Source of the DNA: Torymus aiolomorphi
Taxonomy: Eukaryota > Arthropoda > Insecta > Hymenoptera > Torymidae
Direction: 5' to 3'
DNA length: 64,000 nt
Assembly (NCBI GenBank): GCA_036365515.1
Contig: CM070874.1
Span: 95,576,942-95,640,941, forward strand
Below the pieces are notes generated by a model that worked only from the letters and a program-made list of their open reading frames with translations, did no database searches and was not told the origin of the DNA. Made by a program: the position numbers and the translations under genes. Each line of letters opens with the position of its first letter. The stretch's first letter is position 1. Of this stretch, positions 36,781 to 50,330 are shown one piece after another.

Positions 36781-37620
36781 CTAAAAGAACTTTTCACCTA
36801 TAACGCGTGTACCAACGCACCCTATCACTTTGTCGCTGTCCGTCGACGCTAATATATTAAATAACGAAGTAGCTTCGTGCCTAACTGTTGACAAGCTGAC
36901 GAAAGAGTAGAAAAACTTCGTTAGGCTGCCCTATCCCTTTTCCCCAGTAAAACGACGCTCTGTATACGGGCGCATAATGCTAAACGAATCACTCTTCCGT
37001 CAGCCAATCGTTAATCGAATCTGCCCCGCAAGCTCCCGACGTTCCTGCTATATGGACAAGTTCGAGCTTCTGCGTGTACCAGCGCACGAAGGAATATAAT
37101 TGCCAGAATGCGCTCGCCTGCGAGCTTTTATAATCCGTGTTAAATAATACCGGCCGCTCATTAAACTAATCGAGCAACTTTATTGCTGCCGCTATCATAC
37201 ATTCCCTATTGCGCTTTAATTAGGAAAAGTGGGAAGGTTCTGTCGTCCTCCTCTATTTACCAAAGCACCATCGACTCCTGCCTAAATCAAAGGCCGGATT
37301 GCCACGCTTATTAGCGAGCCTCTGACCGGAAAATCCGCATGACACGCATTGAAAGAAAAAGCGACGAGCTTTCACGAGTGCGCGCGGCGGGAATTTCAAT
37401 GTGCATCCGCTACGAGAAAAACGCGCGTGTGTGCTTTCAGCTCATTAATGTAGCCCGGGTAAAGAGAGGGCTTTTTCCGCCTTGCACGCTTGCGCGTCGC
37501 TAATTAAGAACTGTTTATGCGCTGACGATGGTTTATTAATTTTGCGTGCGCCAATTTCATCGCTGCGGTGGCGTTGCATTGCGTTAAGACAAATTTTGTT
37601 CGCGCTAATAATGCACTGAG
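36781..37620. promoter_or_regulatory. Moderately GC-rich island
   Basis: GC-enriched block between AT-rich flanks without long frames. It includes several AATTA/TAAT homeodomain-type cores within GC-rich text (for example TTAATTAGG, CTAATTAAG), so enhancer-like DNA is plausible. Confidence 0.3.
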
Positions 37621-38700
37621 GCCAAACTGCGGAAAAATTCCATTCAATTTTTACTATAAAAATATATGCTTACTAACTTGTCTGTGAGTGAAATTCGATT
37701 TTATGAATTGTTTACAGAGACATGTATTGGGTGCTGAAGCATATTATAAAAATATATTTTTCTATAACTTTTAGACGATATAAAATAATCCAAATAAAAA
37801 TTTTACGAATTTCTGGTTGAATATGGAGTTTTTTATTGTGTGAGTTGATTGCGAATGATAATAATTTTAAATCAAATATTGGTTTTGGAATACGTCCTTC
37901 GTGTAAGTAATTACAGATTTAAATTGAAGTTTAATATTTACTTACTGATTTATGTACTATATTTAACTGATTTTTGCTTTCACCTAAATTAGATATATTA
38001 CTATATCGAAGCTCTTAATTAAGTGGATAATTAAAGATGATATCAGCCTAGCAAATTTTAGTTTGATCACAATTAACATACAATTAAAAGCTATATTGAA
38101 GCCCGATAATTTATAAATTCTTTATTTCAAAAAGTATTTATAAAATCTACGTGTAAAAAGAAATTAATTCCTTTATAAGTATGGCTTTTTTAGGGTACAC
38201 CACGTTTTTATGTCATCTTTATCTCAAATTGAGCACATTAGTTTAAAAAGATTAACCTAATTACTTGCTGGTAAAACTTAAAAAATGCAGGCAACGTTCG
38301 TGAATTTGCATAGAAAGTGCATACATTAAAAAAAAAAAAAAGAAAATTAGCAACGTGAGAAAATTTCTTATCATTTTTAAATTCTAATAATTATTTACAA
38401 TGTTACATAGTTAAAAATAGCATGAATAGATGCTATAATAATATAATAATATAATAATATAATAATTACGAAGTTGAAGAAATAAAAGAATTTTTCAATT
38501 TTTACAAATTATTCAACTTTTATCTCTAAAAAAATAGTAAAAGGTAATTGAATTATATTCCTTACAAATATTCAACAACTTAATTATGTCGACCGCATGT
38601 CTATATATATTGTTTTACAAATGTGTCGTAAACGACTACAGTTCCCGTTCACTCTTCTGCAACTCATTGACTCGCAAAAATCCTCATTAAATCAGATAAT
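37621..38700. other. AT-rich DNA with a short TAATAATA repeat
   Basis: A TAATA-type tandem repeat spans 38434-38467. Nothing else is recognised. Confidence 0.45.
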
Positions 38701-39850
38701 TACGAGCAAAAATTAACTGCCGCGTGAAAACACAAAGCATTGTATCCCGTCACTTTATCACGACTTCAACGCGGCGCTGTCGTCGCGCATTATTCAATAC
38801 TTAGCGAATTAATCCAGTCCAGCCCCCGACCGAACGTCCGCAAACCCGTGTAAACACGCATCGGCGCGTGGGTGCGCAAAGAAAGACCCGTAAAAAGCGC
38901 GACATTGACGGGAGAGAAAGAGAGGGACCGAAAAAGCTCGCATCACGGTTAAGAGCGGATTATCTCCGGCGAATAGTGTAAAACGAGGAAGGAACGTTGG
39001 AAAAAAAAAGCATGCATGCACTGTCCCCCTTTCCCTGAAATTTCTCCCTCCCCCTCTCTCCGCCGCCGGCGACCATCAGCGTTTGTAGAGAGGGGCTCGT
39101 TCGCTCACGTTCTTTGCCGAGAGATTATTTACACAGAAGCTCGCGCTCGAGCGCACTCTATATCGATTCTCGCCTCGGGGTCGCTCGCGATACTGGCTCT
39201 ATCTGCTTGCGTCCCTTCTGAACTCTCTCGTCGCTCCCGACTTTATCTACCGACGGGGCTCGAAGGAACGGGCTTTTACCACCGCCTGCTGCAAGCTCCG
39301 TCGCGGCGTCTGCACTGCTTACAACCTTATGCAGCCGACGCTAGATGGCGCTGGCATTGCCGTTGAAAAGCTCCGAGAGGAGAGGTGGGGGTGAGAGCTT
39401 GCAAACGCCGCGACCGAGAGCCGTGAGAATCTGGGCCACCGTCGGATGACGCGTGTGAGTGCACGTACGTACGTGTGGCTAGATGTATGTATGTATATGC
39501 GAGCACGCGTATCGTCGAAACATCGATGGTAGGCTTGGCTTGCGAGCCACGGTCATCCTGCGACGCGAGCGCGCGCGTGGTCAGGGTATTAAGACGCGTG
39601 TGTCGAAAAATCTATATGTTACGCGTGTTTGCGGCATTGGCGTTGAAGTTGAGCTTTATGGAAAATCGTTTGAGCCTTGTGGCCGTGTAGATTATTTCTA
39701 CATTCAGATAAGTGGCTAAGCTTATGGATTACCTCGCACGTGCGTGATAATGGCGGCTCGACATTTATTATAAGTGCGATTAGGCTCTGCGTCTTAATCG
39801 GATAATTACACCGCTCATTATAATTTCATCGGTGCCTTTTTGTTGGAAAG
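38701..39850. promoter_or_regulatory. CpG-rich island
   Basis: CpG-dense, with ACGTACGTACGT near 39463 and ATGTATGTATGT at 39484. Overlapping frames at 39016-39366 and 39475-39719 have no recognisable content. Confidence 0.35.
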
Positions 39851-40500
39851 CTTAGTCCGTAACACATGTATATGGCATTTTATTAAAAGAAAATACTAAA
39901 TATTAATTATTTTTGCAAAAGATACATGTTACATCCATATACATACTATACGTTAAATAGCGCGTATGGACGACGTATGGTATAGATTGTTTAATATTTG
40001 TTAATACAAAATTAATGTGCTGATCCTATTATATGCATGCAAAAGCCTTTAATTATAACTTCGAATGCTAAAAATTCAAAATTTAATTTTCATTTTAAAT
40101 TGGGTGTAATTTATCAACAGTTTACTGAAATTTCGACGAAAATGAATTTAGTACGCAATTCGCCTTGTTTGAGCAGTGTGTGGTACAAATAAAATTTATA
40201 TAGTTTAATCGTTATAATCTTAAACAATAATAATGAAAAATAATCATTAAAAAAGGGTTTAAGTAGAAAACTTTAGTCTTTTAAATTGTTATGGTTATTT
40301 TATGGGTAATCAGGAAAGTGCAATCACAGAGCTTTGATTACTCTACAAACGTTTATAAAATGTTAATATGCAAATATGATTAATAAACAAAATTCTGAGT
40401 TTCAATATATTCGTATTTAAAAAGCACTAAAAAATTATTATTAATATTAATAAATATCCAATTTTTTTTTATTTGAATTACTATATGTGTAATTTATATA
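39851..40500. other. AT-rich DNA, nothing recognised
   Basis: No feature stands out. Confidence 0.4.
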
Positions 40501-40919
40501 TTCTAAAACCAAATCCCTTCGCGGAATCAGCGCGGCGTTTTTTTTCCCAGCAATCACGGGGTCGAATCATTATAGAGCACACCTTCTGACGTCTCTCACA
40601 CAATTGCAATTATTCTCCGTCTATTTCTGGCACGAGCGTTGCGTGCGAACGTTCAACGTTCTCAGGGCGGGCTCGCCCGCTAAAATAGGCGCAAACGCCG
40701 ATGGCAGTCGCTAAAAATGCCCGGCGCACGGGGCATCGCGCGCGGAAAAAGTCGACGCTTTGCATTGCAATCGAGCGCGCCACTCCCCTATTCGAAATTT
40801 TCAGTCTTAATGGAAATCGAGATATCACCGTTCTCTCTCTTGCGTCATCACGTGTGCGCATATCATCCAAGCGGTCTCTCTCTCCCTCTCTCCCTCTCTC
40901 TTTCTCTTTAACAGGGTGC

Positions 40920-40983
<64 letters not shown>

Positions 40984-41290
40984 GTGTGTATATTCTGGTA
41001 ATTCTAGTCGATCCGCGTGCGCGTGGGGTCACCGGAAAAAGAGGGAGAAAAAGATTCATGGCACAGGCGGGCGGTTCGCGGCTCGATATTTTCTCTCTCT
41101 CGGTGGCGGCGCCCGCGTATACACCTATTACCTGTGTGTGAGAGTCTCGACGAGATTTTACGCGCGAGCGTTAGAGTTATACCTTGAGAGGAGGTGCTCG
41201 AATCGGAGGACGGTACTCTAGGTTCCTGTAAAATTGGCCGTGCGACATTCGTTCGGTGAAATGCCGTGTGCCAACTCTGTTTTTCACGGA
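40501..41290. promoter_or_regulatory. CpG-rich island with CT and TG microsatellites
   Basis: A CT-rich run at about 40876-40906 is followed by (TG)n at 40922-40988 inside CpG-rich DNA. The apparent 149- and 146-codon frames run through the microsatellite and are artefacts. Confidence 0.45.
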
Positions 41291-42330
41291 TTCGTGTGTT
41301 ACACACAGCATACCACGATCTTTGTTCTTTATTTAGATTTTTACTTTGAATTCTTGGATATGCTTTCAAAAACATTTATTTTCCGATAAGGTAATAATTA
41401 TCGAAATACTTTAGAATGAATTATGTATAGCAGTACTATTACACCAAGATGCGTACACGAAAAGTTTACTGGAGTATAATATCTAATTTTGAATTAATTT
41501 TAAAGGGTGAAAATTCTAAATTAATAATTTACTTTATTTAAATGGTCGTTTCATTTTAACGTCTGTTTTAAACCATTTTGAACTATTTGAAGTAACCGGT
41601 AACTACTACAGTAACACGAGTATTTTTATAATTACACGAAGTAAACCCAACTAAAATCTTATAATAAAATTATGCAAAATTTACAGCAGTACTTGGACAC
41701 CATATTTGATTAATCTATTATATTTCTTATTTGCTCCTCTAAAGTGGTATAGCTATATAGTAAAACGCAATAGTAAAACATATTTTAAATCAATGATTTT
41801 TGACATTCTATAATTTTCATTTCCAAGTTTAATGATACAAAATAAAAAAAAAATGAAAATTCTACGTATTTTGAATACTATTTATGAAAATACGTGTATG
41901 TTAATTAATCATTGTTTGATATGATCGCTACATATATGACCTAAATTTACATGCTGTTTTAAATTCATATTAAAAATTAAAAAAAATTATAATTATAATT
42001 TAATTAATTAATGATTTGGATAAAAGTTAAAAATATTGGCAAAGTTAATTAGTCAGTCACTGATCGAAATAATTTAATTTAAGATACTTCATAATTAATT
42101 AAAATGGCAGATGAAATGAAGAACTTTATTTTATCTACTCCATCACAGGGTAGAATTATATTGCTAAAAGTAAACATATGCTCCTTTCTTGTACCACAAC
42201 CTTTTATAGGATTTATAATTTAATACAGTTATGATGTTAGATTATTTTCAAATGGCTTATATGTAGAAAGCCATATTCGAAACGAAATTATTTAAAGGAA
42301 TTATTTAAATAGAATAATAATAATGTTTTC
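41291..42330. other. AT-rich DNA, nothing recognised
   Basis: Very AT-rich, without repeats or frames of note. Confidence 0.45.
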
Positions 42331-42900
42331 TTAATAATTGTATCTAACAGAGCTACTTTCTGATATTGTATTGGTTTCTAACTTTGTTCTCGCTGCAAGG
42401 TTCTATCTCTTCCTCACTCCTTTATCCCTTTCCGCATTTCCTTTCTATTCTGGTCGATGCTTTACCTCAATTCGTCTTCATTCCCTTCATCGCGGTTCTC
42501 GTCGCTGTTGTTCCCTTCCCTCATTGACCTCTCTCATTCCCGTACAGCCTGCCGCTGTTGTAATTCGTCCTTTCTTTCTCCGCTGTATAAGCTCATCAGC
42601 CATTATCTCGAATCCTCGGCAGCCGTTGTACGGCGAGCGGCCAATTTCTGAATAACGCGATTTCCCTCTTCCGCGCGTTGCATGCGCTCGACATTTTGAT
42701 GCGCTCGCGCACAGCAGCACTGCAGCAGTCACTTTCCAATATTCCAGGTACTGCGCCCACAGTGTTTTCTCTCTCTCCCTCTGCACCAGCACCCTGTGTT
42801 TCCAGCCTCTCCATTATTATCACTGCAACGGCTTCCTGGCAAATGTTCTACGCTCTCGCTGCGGCAGGTTGCCCCAAAATAGCGCTACATTAGGATTGCA
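42331..42900. promoter_or_regulatory. GC-enriched pyrimidine-rich island
   Basis: CT-rich plus strand with some CpG. Several overlapping frames on both strands, none with family features. Confidence 0.3.
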
Positions 42901-44510
42901 ACTAACGGTACATGTCTTTAGCCCTTTGCCCCTCGATGATTTTCCCTTATTGAATAACAATTTCCAATTGGACTAACAATTTTGGAACTAGAATATCGAC
43001 ATTAGAATTTGCATTTTGATGGAAACTTGTGATTAACAATATAAAAATTCTAAAAAAAAAAACAATTTTATAAATATGCTTGGTTATTCTAACAAACATC
43101 ATTTTTCAGTCATAGGTTCGAATCTGTGCCACTCCGAATTTTCCAAGCCATTTTTCTCATAAGAGGAGGGAATCTAGAGGAGGGAAATATAAAATACTTT
43201 TTTAGTGCTGCATAGATGCCGTTTTCAAATATTTTATAACTCGTTATAAGTTAACACGGGAATAAGACGAAGGTTATAAGACAGCTAAATGACTATTTTT
43301 TGGTTTATTAGCTGAATTTAATCTACTAAAGTCATTTTCATTGATTTTTCTAAAACACTCAAATTCTTTTACTAAAAATAATTCTCAGAATGTTCTCCGT
43401 TTGCTCAGTATATTTATAAACGTTTTGATCATTAATCTTCTAATTTAAATATTATAAATATAGATTTATACAAGTATAGTGCCAACAATTTATATATACT
43501 ATTTATAATAAGGAGACAAGTACACACGTACTAGTGAACGAGCTCTCGAAAGTTATCGAAAATCACTGACCGATTTTGATTTTAAGATAGAAATTTTTCA
43601 GTTTTCTATTTTATATCAAGTTTGACAGTTTTTTTGCATTATCAGTAGTTTTTATTTTGAATTGCCTTTGGATCCTGCAGACTTTTTCAGTCATGAATTA
43701 TATTTTGAGTAATCTTCAAGAAAAGTTTGTTTAGTAAAGTCATTCAATAAGTAAAGTAAATAAATCATTGGCCTTTAGGAAAGAACCGTATATAAAGGAA
43801 TTTTCTATTACGTATACGTGGGGAATTTTTTCACGTTGTCAGCTTTAACACTTATATTCTTACAACACAACGTATTTCGGCCGATGTTGGAATCTCATGT
43901 TTTGACTAAGGAACGTCAAATTACGAATAATCAATCTCTATGAGAAGATGAATCTCCTTATTAAAAGACAAATTTACATTTGGCTTATCCTAATTAAATA
44001 CCTTATCATCACCTACGGCACAAACCTAATAACACACTACACAGTATGATAAGACAACTTTGAACCAAGTTTATAGATATATTACTCTATTCTAAACTTT
44101 GTCAAACAAATTTATTTTTATCGATAATCACTTTTTATCAAATACTTAAAGTACTAGATGATTCATTGCGGATCAAGTCTACTACATGACTCTTAAGTGT
44201 CTTAAAAATATCGGGCGTAATAAACGCAGTCATATACAATCAAAACATCGTTGTTATCGAATATTTTATTTTATTGCATTACTGTTTGAAATCTTATCTA
44301 TGCGGGGCTGTTATGTAAAGATTATAATCGGTCATTGTTATTTCAGCGTTGATTGACATAATTATTTGATATAAATTCAATTATTCTTCGTATAATGAAA
44401 TAATTTAATTTTATAAATAACGACTAAAATACTATCTTAACTTTATTAATTTAAACTTGACCTGAAAATTCGCAATTGAACATTGACAAACGAAATTTAA
44501 TGAAAAATAA
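42901..44510. other. AT-rich DNA, nothing recognised
   Basis: AGGTTCGAATCTG at about 43114 resembles a tRNA box B, but no box A or cloverleaf is present. Confidence 0.4.
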
Positions 44511-46350
44511 ATAATGCAGAACGCATCGTCATCGCGAAACTTCCTCAACCAATCCAATCTATTGACTCAAATCATCCGGCGTTCATTTACAGGTGCACAC
44601 GTGCGCGAATATACAGAGCCCCAAATGCGGTAGTTCTGTCGTTTACGTCTAGGGATAGAGTGAAGGGAGAGACAGAGGGCCCGGGCGTGCACTTAGCTTG
44701 TTGCCGGCAACCGATCAGAATTGGCCAATTCAGCAAATTATAGCGATCGAATTTGCATTGACGTGCGCACTCACGTCCAGGAGCCATTTTGTATCGTGTA
44801 GCGTACACGCTGTTGACTTAACAGTGCGGGCGCATGCACTTTGATGACGCGGTAACGCGAGATATAGCTACAGAGATATAACTAGAGAGAGAGAGAGAGA
44901 GAGAGAGAAGTGCATACGGTGGTCTTGTAATTCGAAGCCACGCGCCCCCGCGCTCGAATAAATAATTCGCAGTAATAGGTGACAGCTTTTACGGAAAAAT
45001 ATTACCAGCGAAGGCAAGGAGAAAACTTAAGGCGAGTGCGCTATGCGCGGCTCGCACGCGGCTTCTCCAGCCCGTGATTCTGATTTATGGAAGGTTTCAA
45101 GCGGCGAAAAATCGATCGCGGTCGTTACGAGTTGCTGCTGCTCGCTGCAAGCGATTACTGAAGTTAAGTAAAGGATTATTAGTTCTGTATATTGGAATAT
45201 ACTTACTTACTGTCATTAGTCAACTAGAATATAGAAAGTTTACATTTTACATAGTTTCATTTAACCTTCATTTAAGTTATAAACATTTTCTTTTTCTATC
45301 TGATTGTTGTGCACGAATCGGAGTGTAACATAACTACGCGGTCAGTAATTGACTGCTTTTAACGTAAAAGTAGTTGAGACATTACCCGACAAGTGCTCGG
45401 GTGCGTTTGCGCTTCTTCAGTGAAGTGAAACCGTGCAACACGTAAAAGCCGATAAGGAAAATATAATAGATTCGCGAGAGTTTTACGATGTATGAAGATC
45501 GAAGAACGATCCGCTTTCCGAGGAGAAACGGCGCGCCGAGTCAGGAAGAACGAAGAGGTAATAAGAGATGCACGCGATGACCAGCGGGGGGAGACGCTTT
45601 GGCCGCTTGAGCGTCTATCTTTCGACGAGGATCACTCTTGGGGTTACTCGTGCACATCCAATCGTAATCGAGCTGATGTATCTTTTATTTCGAGCGCTTG
45701 TAAATTCGCAATGCTGAACGATACGTGTTTTCTTCAAACGGATACGAATCAGCAACTTCATCTATCCCGCCTAGCTGTTTACGAATGAAGTTAATCTGCA
45801 ATCACTTTTTACTTTATTAAACCGACCAATTACTATTGATGCAAACATAAATGCTAACGTTTCTCATTACCATTGCATTATAATTGAATACAAAGTAAAA
45901 CAAAATCCTCTCCAGTTTCAATAGCGTCGCGTCCCCCGTAAAGTTTGTCCGCCCAATACACTCTAGGTAAAAGCATCAAGTGTATGCTTTTACAGGGATG
46001 AACTTCTGCGGTCCGTTGAAAATGGACAGACCAGCACACAAGTACTGTATACAGAGGCGAGCGTGAAAGCGTCGCCATCTGCATTGTGATTTTGTTCGAG
46101 CGCGAGTTGCACTACAAATACTTTTGTGGATGAGCAGCCGGGTTGACGAATCAAATGGATGCGCAGATACAGTCGCAGCGAGCGCAGTGTATCCGGTCTG
46201 CAGGGCTGTAATTGTAGCCCCGTGCGGTGACTCCAATTCATTATAGGAGCCGCGCGCGAGCCGCTACCTAATTTCAAAGTGAATTGAGTAAATGAATGAG
46301 ACCGCAGACGGTTAACATGAGGCGATACTGCTTTTGCTATTTTGCGCTTT
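44511..46350. promoter_or_regulatory. Paired GC-rich islands
   Basis: GC-rich at 44511-45130 and 45400-46300, separated by an AT stretch. (GA)n lies at 44884-44908. A plus frame from 45492 reaches a GTAATA donor-like site after 22 codons (about 45557) but has no known motif, so I do not call it a gene. Confidence 0.3.
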
Positions 46351-46980
46351 GCAATCTAGTGTATTATGTCATGTGATATACGCGTTATTATTATTTTTCT
46401 TTTAGTCAAAAATTTACATAATAGTATCTTAAATTTATATTTGTTGGTATTTAGGGTTTTCTGCCCATGTATTTTATGTGTCAATATATATATTTAATCG
46501 TATACATTTCCCGCATACTATTGCATAAAATATCATTTGTAAGTCGTGCGAAAAATAGCATTTTTCGTATACTTCATTAGACTGTACATGTTGTCTTTAA
46601 ATTTACATTACGTTTAACTTTACCGAACGTTACTGAACCCGGACTCATTAATGACCTTTTCTGGACTAATGCTTTTGCTTTTTCCGATAAGTTTCCTTGA
46701 ATTGAGAGTTCGCTCGGGTCAAGTAATAAAGCATTCAGGAGAAAATACTCGAACCTTTTTCTGTGACCTTATATACATCAACTGCTTCGACTGCGTAAAT
46801 CAGCTGCTATATATTGTAACTGTATTGGCGAATATACCGTTGAATTCCAACAATAACGCATAAAAAGTACTCTCTAATCGTTATCAATGCAAAGTCCCTG
46901 ACCGACTTTGCATTGAAAAAATGTCGAGAGGAGAATTATAAAAGTGACTGTTATTAGCCCCGAATGACTCCGAAAGCACT
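46351..46980. other. AT-rich DNA, nothing recognised
   Basis: The 70-codon frame 46651-46863 has no recognisable feature. Confidence 0.35.
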
Positions 46981-47620
46981 GTCAACATTACATGATTCAA
47001 AGTAAATGGTAAAGCTGAGATAGTCTCCACGAGATCGACATGTCAGCAGCAGCAGCAGTAGTTCAGCTCATAAAAGTCCGCAGCCCCTTATATTGGCGCA
47101 GACTCGGTGCCAAGGCAATGATCGCACTCCATTTGCGCGCCGGCCGCGCTGCAGTGGCAAAAGAGGCTCCAACCAGACGCGCGCGCGAGCGTGGACATAC
47201 ATCCGCACAGAGAGAGAGAGAGAGAGAGAGAGAGCCTCTTTTGGCCGTAGAGCAGCTCGCGGGGTTTGACGTGCGCGCGGTCCGCCGCCGCAACCGCAAT
47301 CACGGCCAAATGAGGAAACGCGCCCACACGCACACACACACACATACACGTACAGGCTGGCAAAGGGATGCAGTGTGCCCACTTGCAAGGGATCGCGGAA
47401 ACGCGGCGAGATGCTGGTCGCGAGACGGAGGGAGGCTTTATTTATCGCGTGCTGGAGCTTGTATTATATTAGGCCTGCTGGCTGCTATTGTGTCGTGAAA
47501 ATAAAGCGCGGTCATAGGATATATATACCTTTAAAGCGATTCGAGTACACGCCCCGTTCTCAGACGTCACAGGCGGGAATTTCAATTTCGTGTTATTTTG
47601 GCAAATATTTGAGCTGATAT
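46981..47620. promoter_or_regulatory. CpG-rich island with GA and CA microsatellites
   Basis: Contains (AGC)n at about 47045-47057, (GA)n at 47209-47234 and (CA)n at about 47331-47345. The 152-codon plus frame and the overlapping minus frames are low-complexity shadows. Confidence 0.4.
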
Positions 47621-49450
47621 ATCTTACGTATGTGAATGTTTGTTTAATAAATACCATACTCTCTTCAAACACTCGAAAGAAAAACCACTTACCTCTGATG
47701 TTGTCTGCATTAAAGACTAACATTTTATCTGAACTTGATATTAGCAAGCAATATTAATACGTTCAAAAACTATTGTATCCAAGATATTTTATTTGAAAAG
47801 TAAATATTTGAAAGCAAAGTAGATTCTTTTTGTGAGAAATTGTTGAACAATAATTGTTGAATATGGGCCATTAAACTTATTTGTAAAACGAAATGAGTAA
47901 AATTACAGTTCGAATAATTTGGCGGTAAATTTTAAGTTATATAAAACCATGCAATGTACTACCTTATTCAACGATATGATGTCACGATTTCCAGATTATA
48001 TGTTCCTATTAATTTTAGAAACTATTCACATTAGCTATTTTTATATGTATTTTGGTGATTCAAATCGCTTTTAAGTTTTATATCTAAAGCATATAGGTAG
48101 AAACTTAATAGATTATCTTGAAAACTTGCCATAACATAGACGTCGCGTAAAGACAATTGGAATATTACCAAAATGTTGTAGTCGTTGTACCTAATACTTG
48201 TAATTAATTAAAGAGTATAGAATGTTGAATTAATAAAGAAATACATTGCAAAAATTTTGCAACATAAGCCGCGTTGAGAAACTGCTTTTAATTTAAAAAT
48301 TTTAAATATTGTAACTATATTAATTACATTTATATCTGATTTATCATGTTGTAATAAACTTTAATAAGCTTGATAAAATGTATTTTCCATGATAAAGCTT
48401 TTACGCGCTATATTTCATCTATAAAAAGAGAAAGCACAAAAGAAAATTGGGTGAGAAAAATACACAAACACATCACGAACAGAGAGAAACCGCGAGAGTT
48501 TGTCTCTGTACGCCTTTTGTCTAGCCTTTGTGTGCGCGGTGTTGGCACCTGCTGCCCCGCAGGAAAAACGTCGCGAAATAACGAGCACGTACGCGAGTTA
48601 ATAAATGAGAATAACGAATGATGTTATCTCGGAGAAAATTACTGTGCAGATGCAGCGACCTGTGTGCGCGTATAGCAAAAATGCGACAGCCGATGCGTGC
48701 AGATATGTTTCTGTCCTAGCCAGAGCTATATAGAGAGATCGCGTTAGATAGTGGACACGTTGTTTGTAAAGTGAATCATTGGAACAAGAGGCAGTCGAGC
48801 TCGGGAGTGCTTTGAATCATACGCGCTCACCTTTGATTGCATAATTTTGATTTTAGTTTCATGAACCAGTATTAGACTGTGCTTCATGACTCTGACATTT
48901 ATGGTAGTATAATTTATTATAGTTCGCATCTAGATTAGCGATTGCTTTCGCATCTCCTACATTATTTCCGTAACATTATCAACTAATATATTTCATTTTA
49001 TTCTAAATAATTAATTTGTTTTTGAAAAACTATTTTATTTCAATATTTTCTTTTAGGAAATTTTTAAGAAACAAGTATATTTAATGAACGTGTATAATCA
49101 GTTGTTTCTAAATTCCTTAGATAGATTATTGCTTAAGGACGCTCTTGCATGAAAATTTGCAAACTGGGATATAATATTTTCAATAGTTCAAAATGTACCG
49201 AATCTTGTGGTATGTTTATTTTACCGTATAACCGTGGAAAATTTTGAGAAATTAACATTTGAAATTATCATGTTTTACATGTACTCTTATGGGATGGCGA
49301 GAAAAAATAGGTTAAGTCGAGTATTTCTGAAACGGGATCAAATTTTTTACCAGTAAAAAACATATGGCTTTAAAGGTTGAGGCTTCCCCTTTCAAACCAC
49401 AAATTATACGTAGCCGTGGGAAATTTCGAAATATTTTCTTTAATTCGTCA
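47621..49450. other. AT-rich DNA with a small GC patch
   Basis: GC rises at about 48470-48760 only. No gene or repeat was identified. Confidence 0.35.
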
Positions 49451-49569
49451 TTATGAACACAAATAGCAGACGACCTACACGAGAGCGAGAGAGACAGAAC
49501 GACGTGCATGGTATAGTTTGTGCTCTCGCTGAGCACACAAACTGTATTGTCGTACAAGAGCCTCCTTAA
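49451..49569 (-). repeat. Dispersed repeat, copy 2
   Basis: Reverse-complement counterpart of 8155-8277. The conserved hairpin lies at 49515-49542. No terminal inverted repeats or target duplication could be fixed. Confidence 0.75.
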
Positions 49570-49679
49570 CTGAATACTTCAATGCATATGAATTCGTGAA
49601 CTTATATCTTACTCCAATATAGACCAAAAATTTTTTCTCCTGGAGTCAACAGACTGTAATATAAAAATCTGACGAATTT

Positions 49680-49828
49680 CGCAACTCCGCGGTGGAAATC
49701 CAATTTTCCGAATTTCGTATTTATCTCCTCCCGCGAATACATTCGTCCTTCATCAATATCCCACTCTCAACGCAACCCATATTGGCGGAAAAACCAACCC
49801 GACACGAAAAAACGAGGCGAACTCTGTC

Positions 49829-49873
<45 letters not shown>

Positions 49874-50330
49874 TCCCCTGCAGCGATAAACATTTTACAA
49901 TCTATTTAGCCGCTGTCAAATTTTCAAATAGCTATACGTGCGTATAAAATTCGTCCAGCTCGATCTCATGGAATCTGTGGCAACGAGTATCCTCGCCGCC
50001 AGATGGAAGCAAGAGTAAATTAAGCAACGACCATAAAACCTATCGATTCCCCGCTTCCTTTCGTCTTCTTCTCCTCCTCTCGACTGCAGCGACAGCACGC
50101 CTAACGACGGATCTAACTTCCGGGGTAGTCGATTCGGCCGTTCTTCTTGCACTTTTGAATTTTCCGAGTTTACGAGTTCGTTGCTACTACCAACGCTACT
50201 CCTCGGACTTGTTCCCCTTGTTTTTGTTCTCCGCAGGAAACTTCTTGTTTTTCGTAATTTTCGCTCCTTTGTGTTTCTCGTCAGAGAAAATTGGCCTACG
50301 GAAAGCTTATCGCCTTTGGAGTTTATGAAT
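49680..50330. promoter_or_regulatory. GC-enriched island with (CT)n run
   Basis: (CT)n at 49833-49866 and pyrimidine-rich surroundings. Overlapping frames only. Confidence 0.3.

Noticed and set aside
40610..41141. 149-codon minus and 146-codon plus frames
   Set aside because: They overlap each other and run through the CT and TG microsatellites (TH and CV repeats).
43110..43130. Box B-like AGGTTCGAATCTG as a tRNA gene
   Set aside because: No box A, cloverleaf or T-run terminator around it.
47040..47498. 152-codon plus frame
   Set aside because: Low-complexity translation of GA and CA repeats in a GC-rich island, with competing minus frames.
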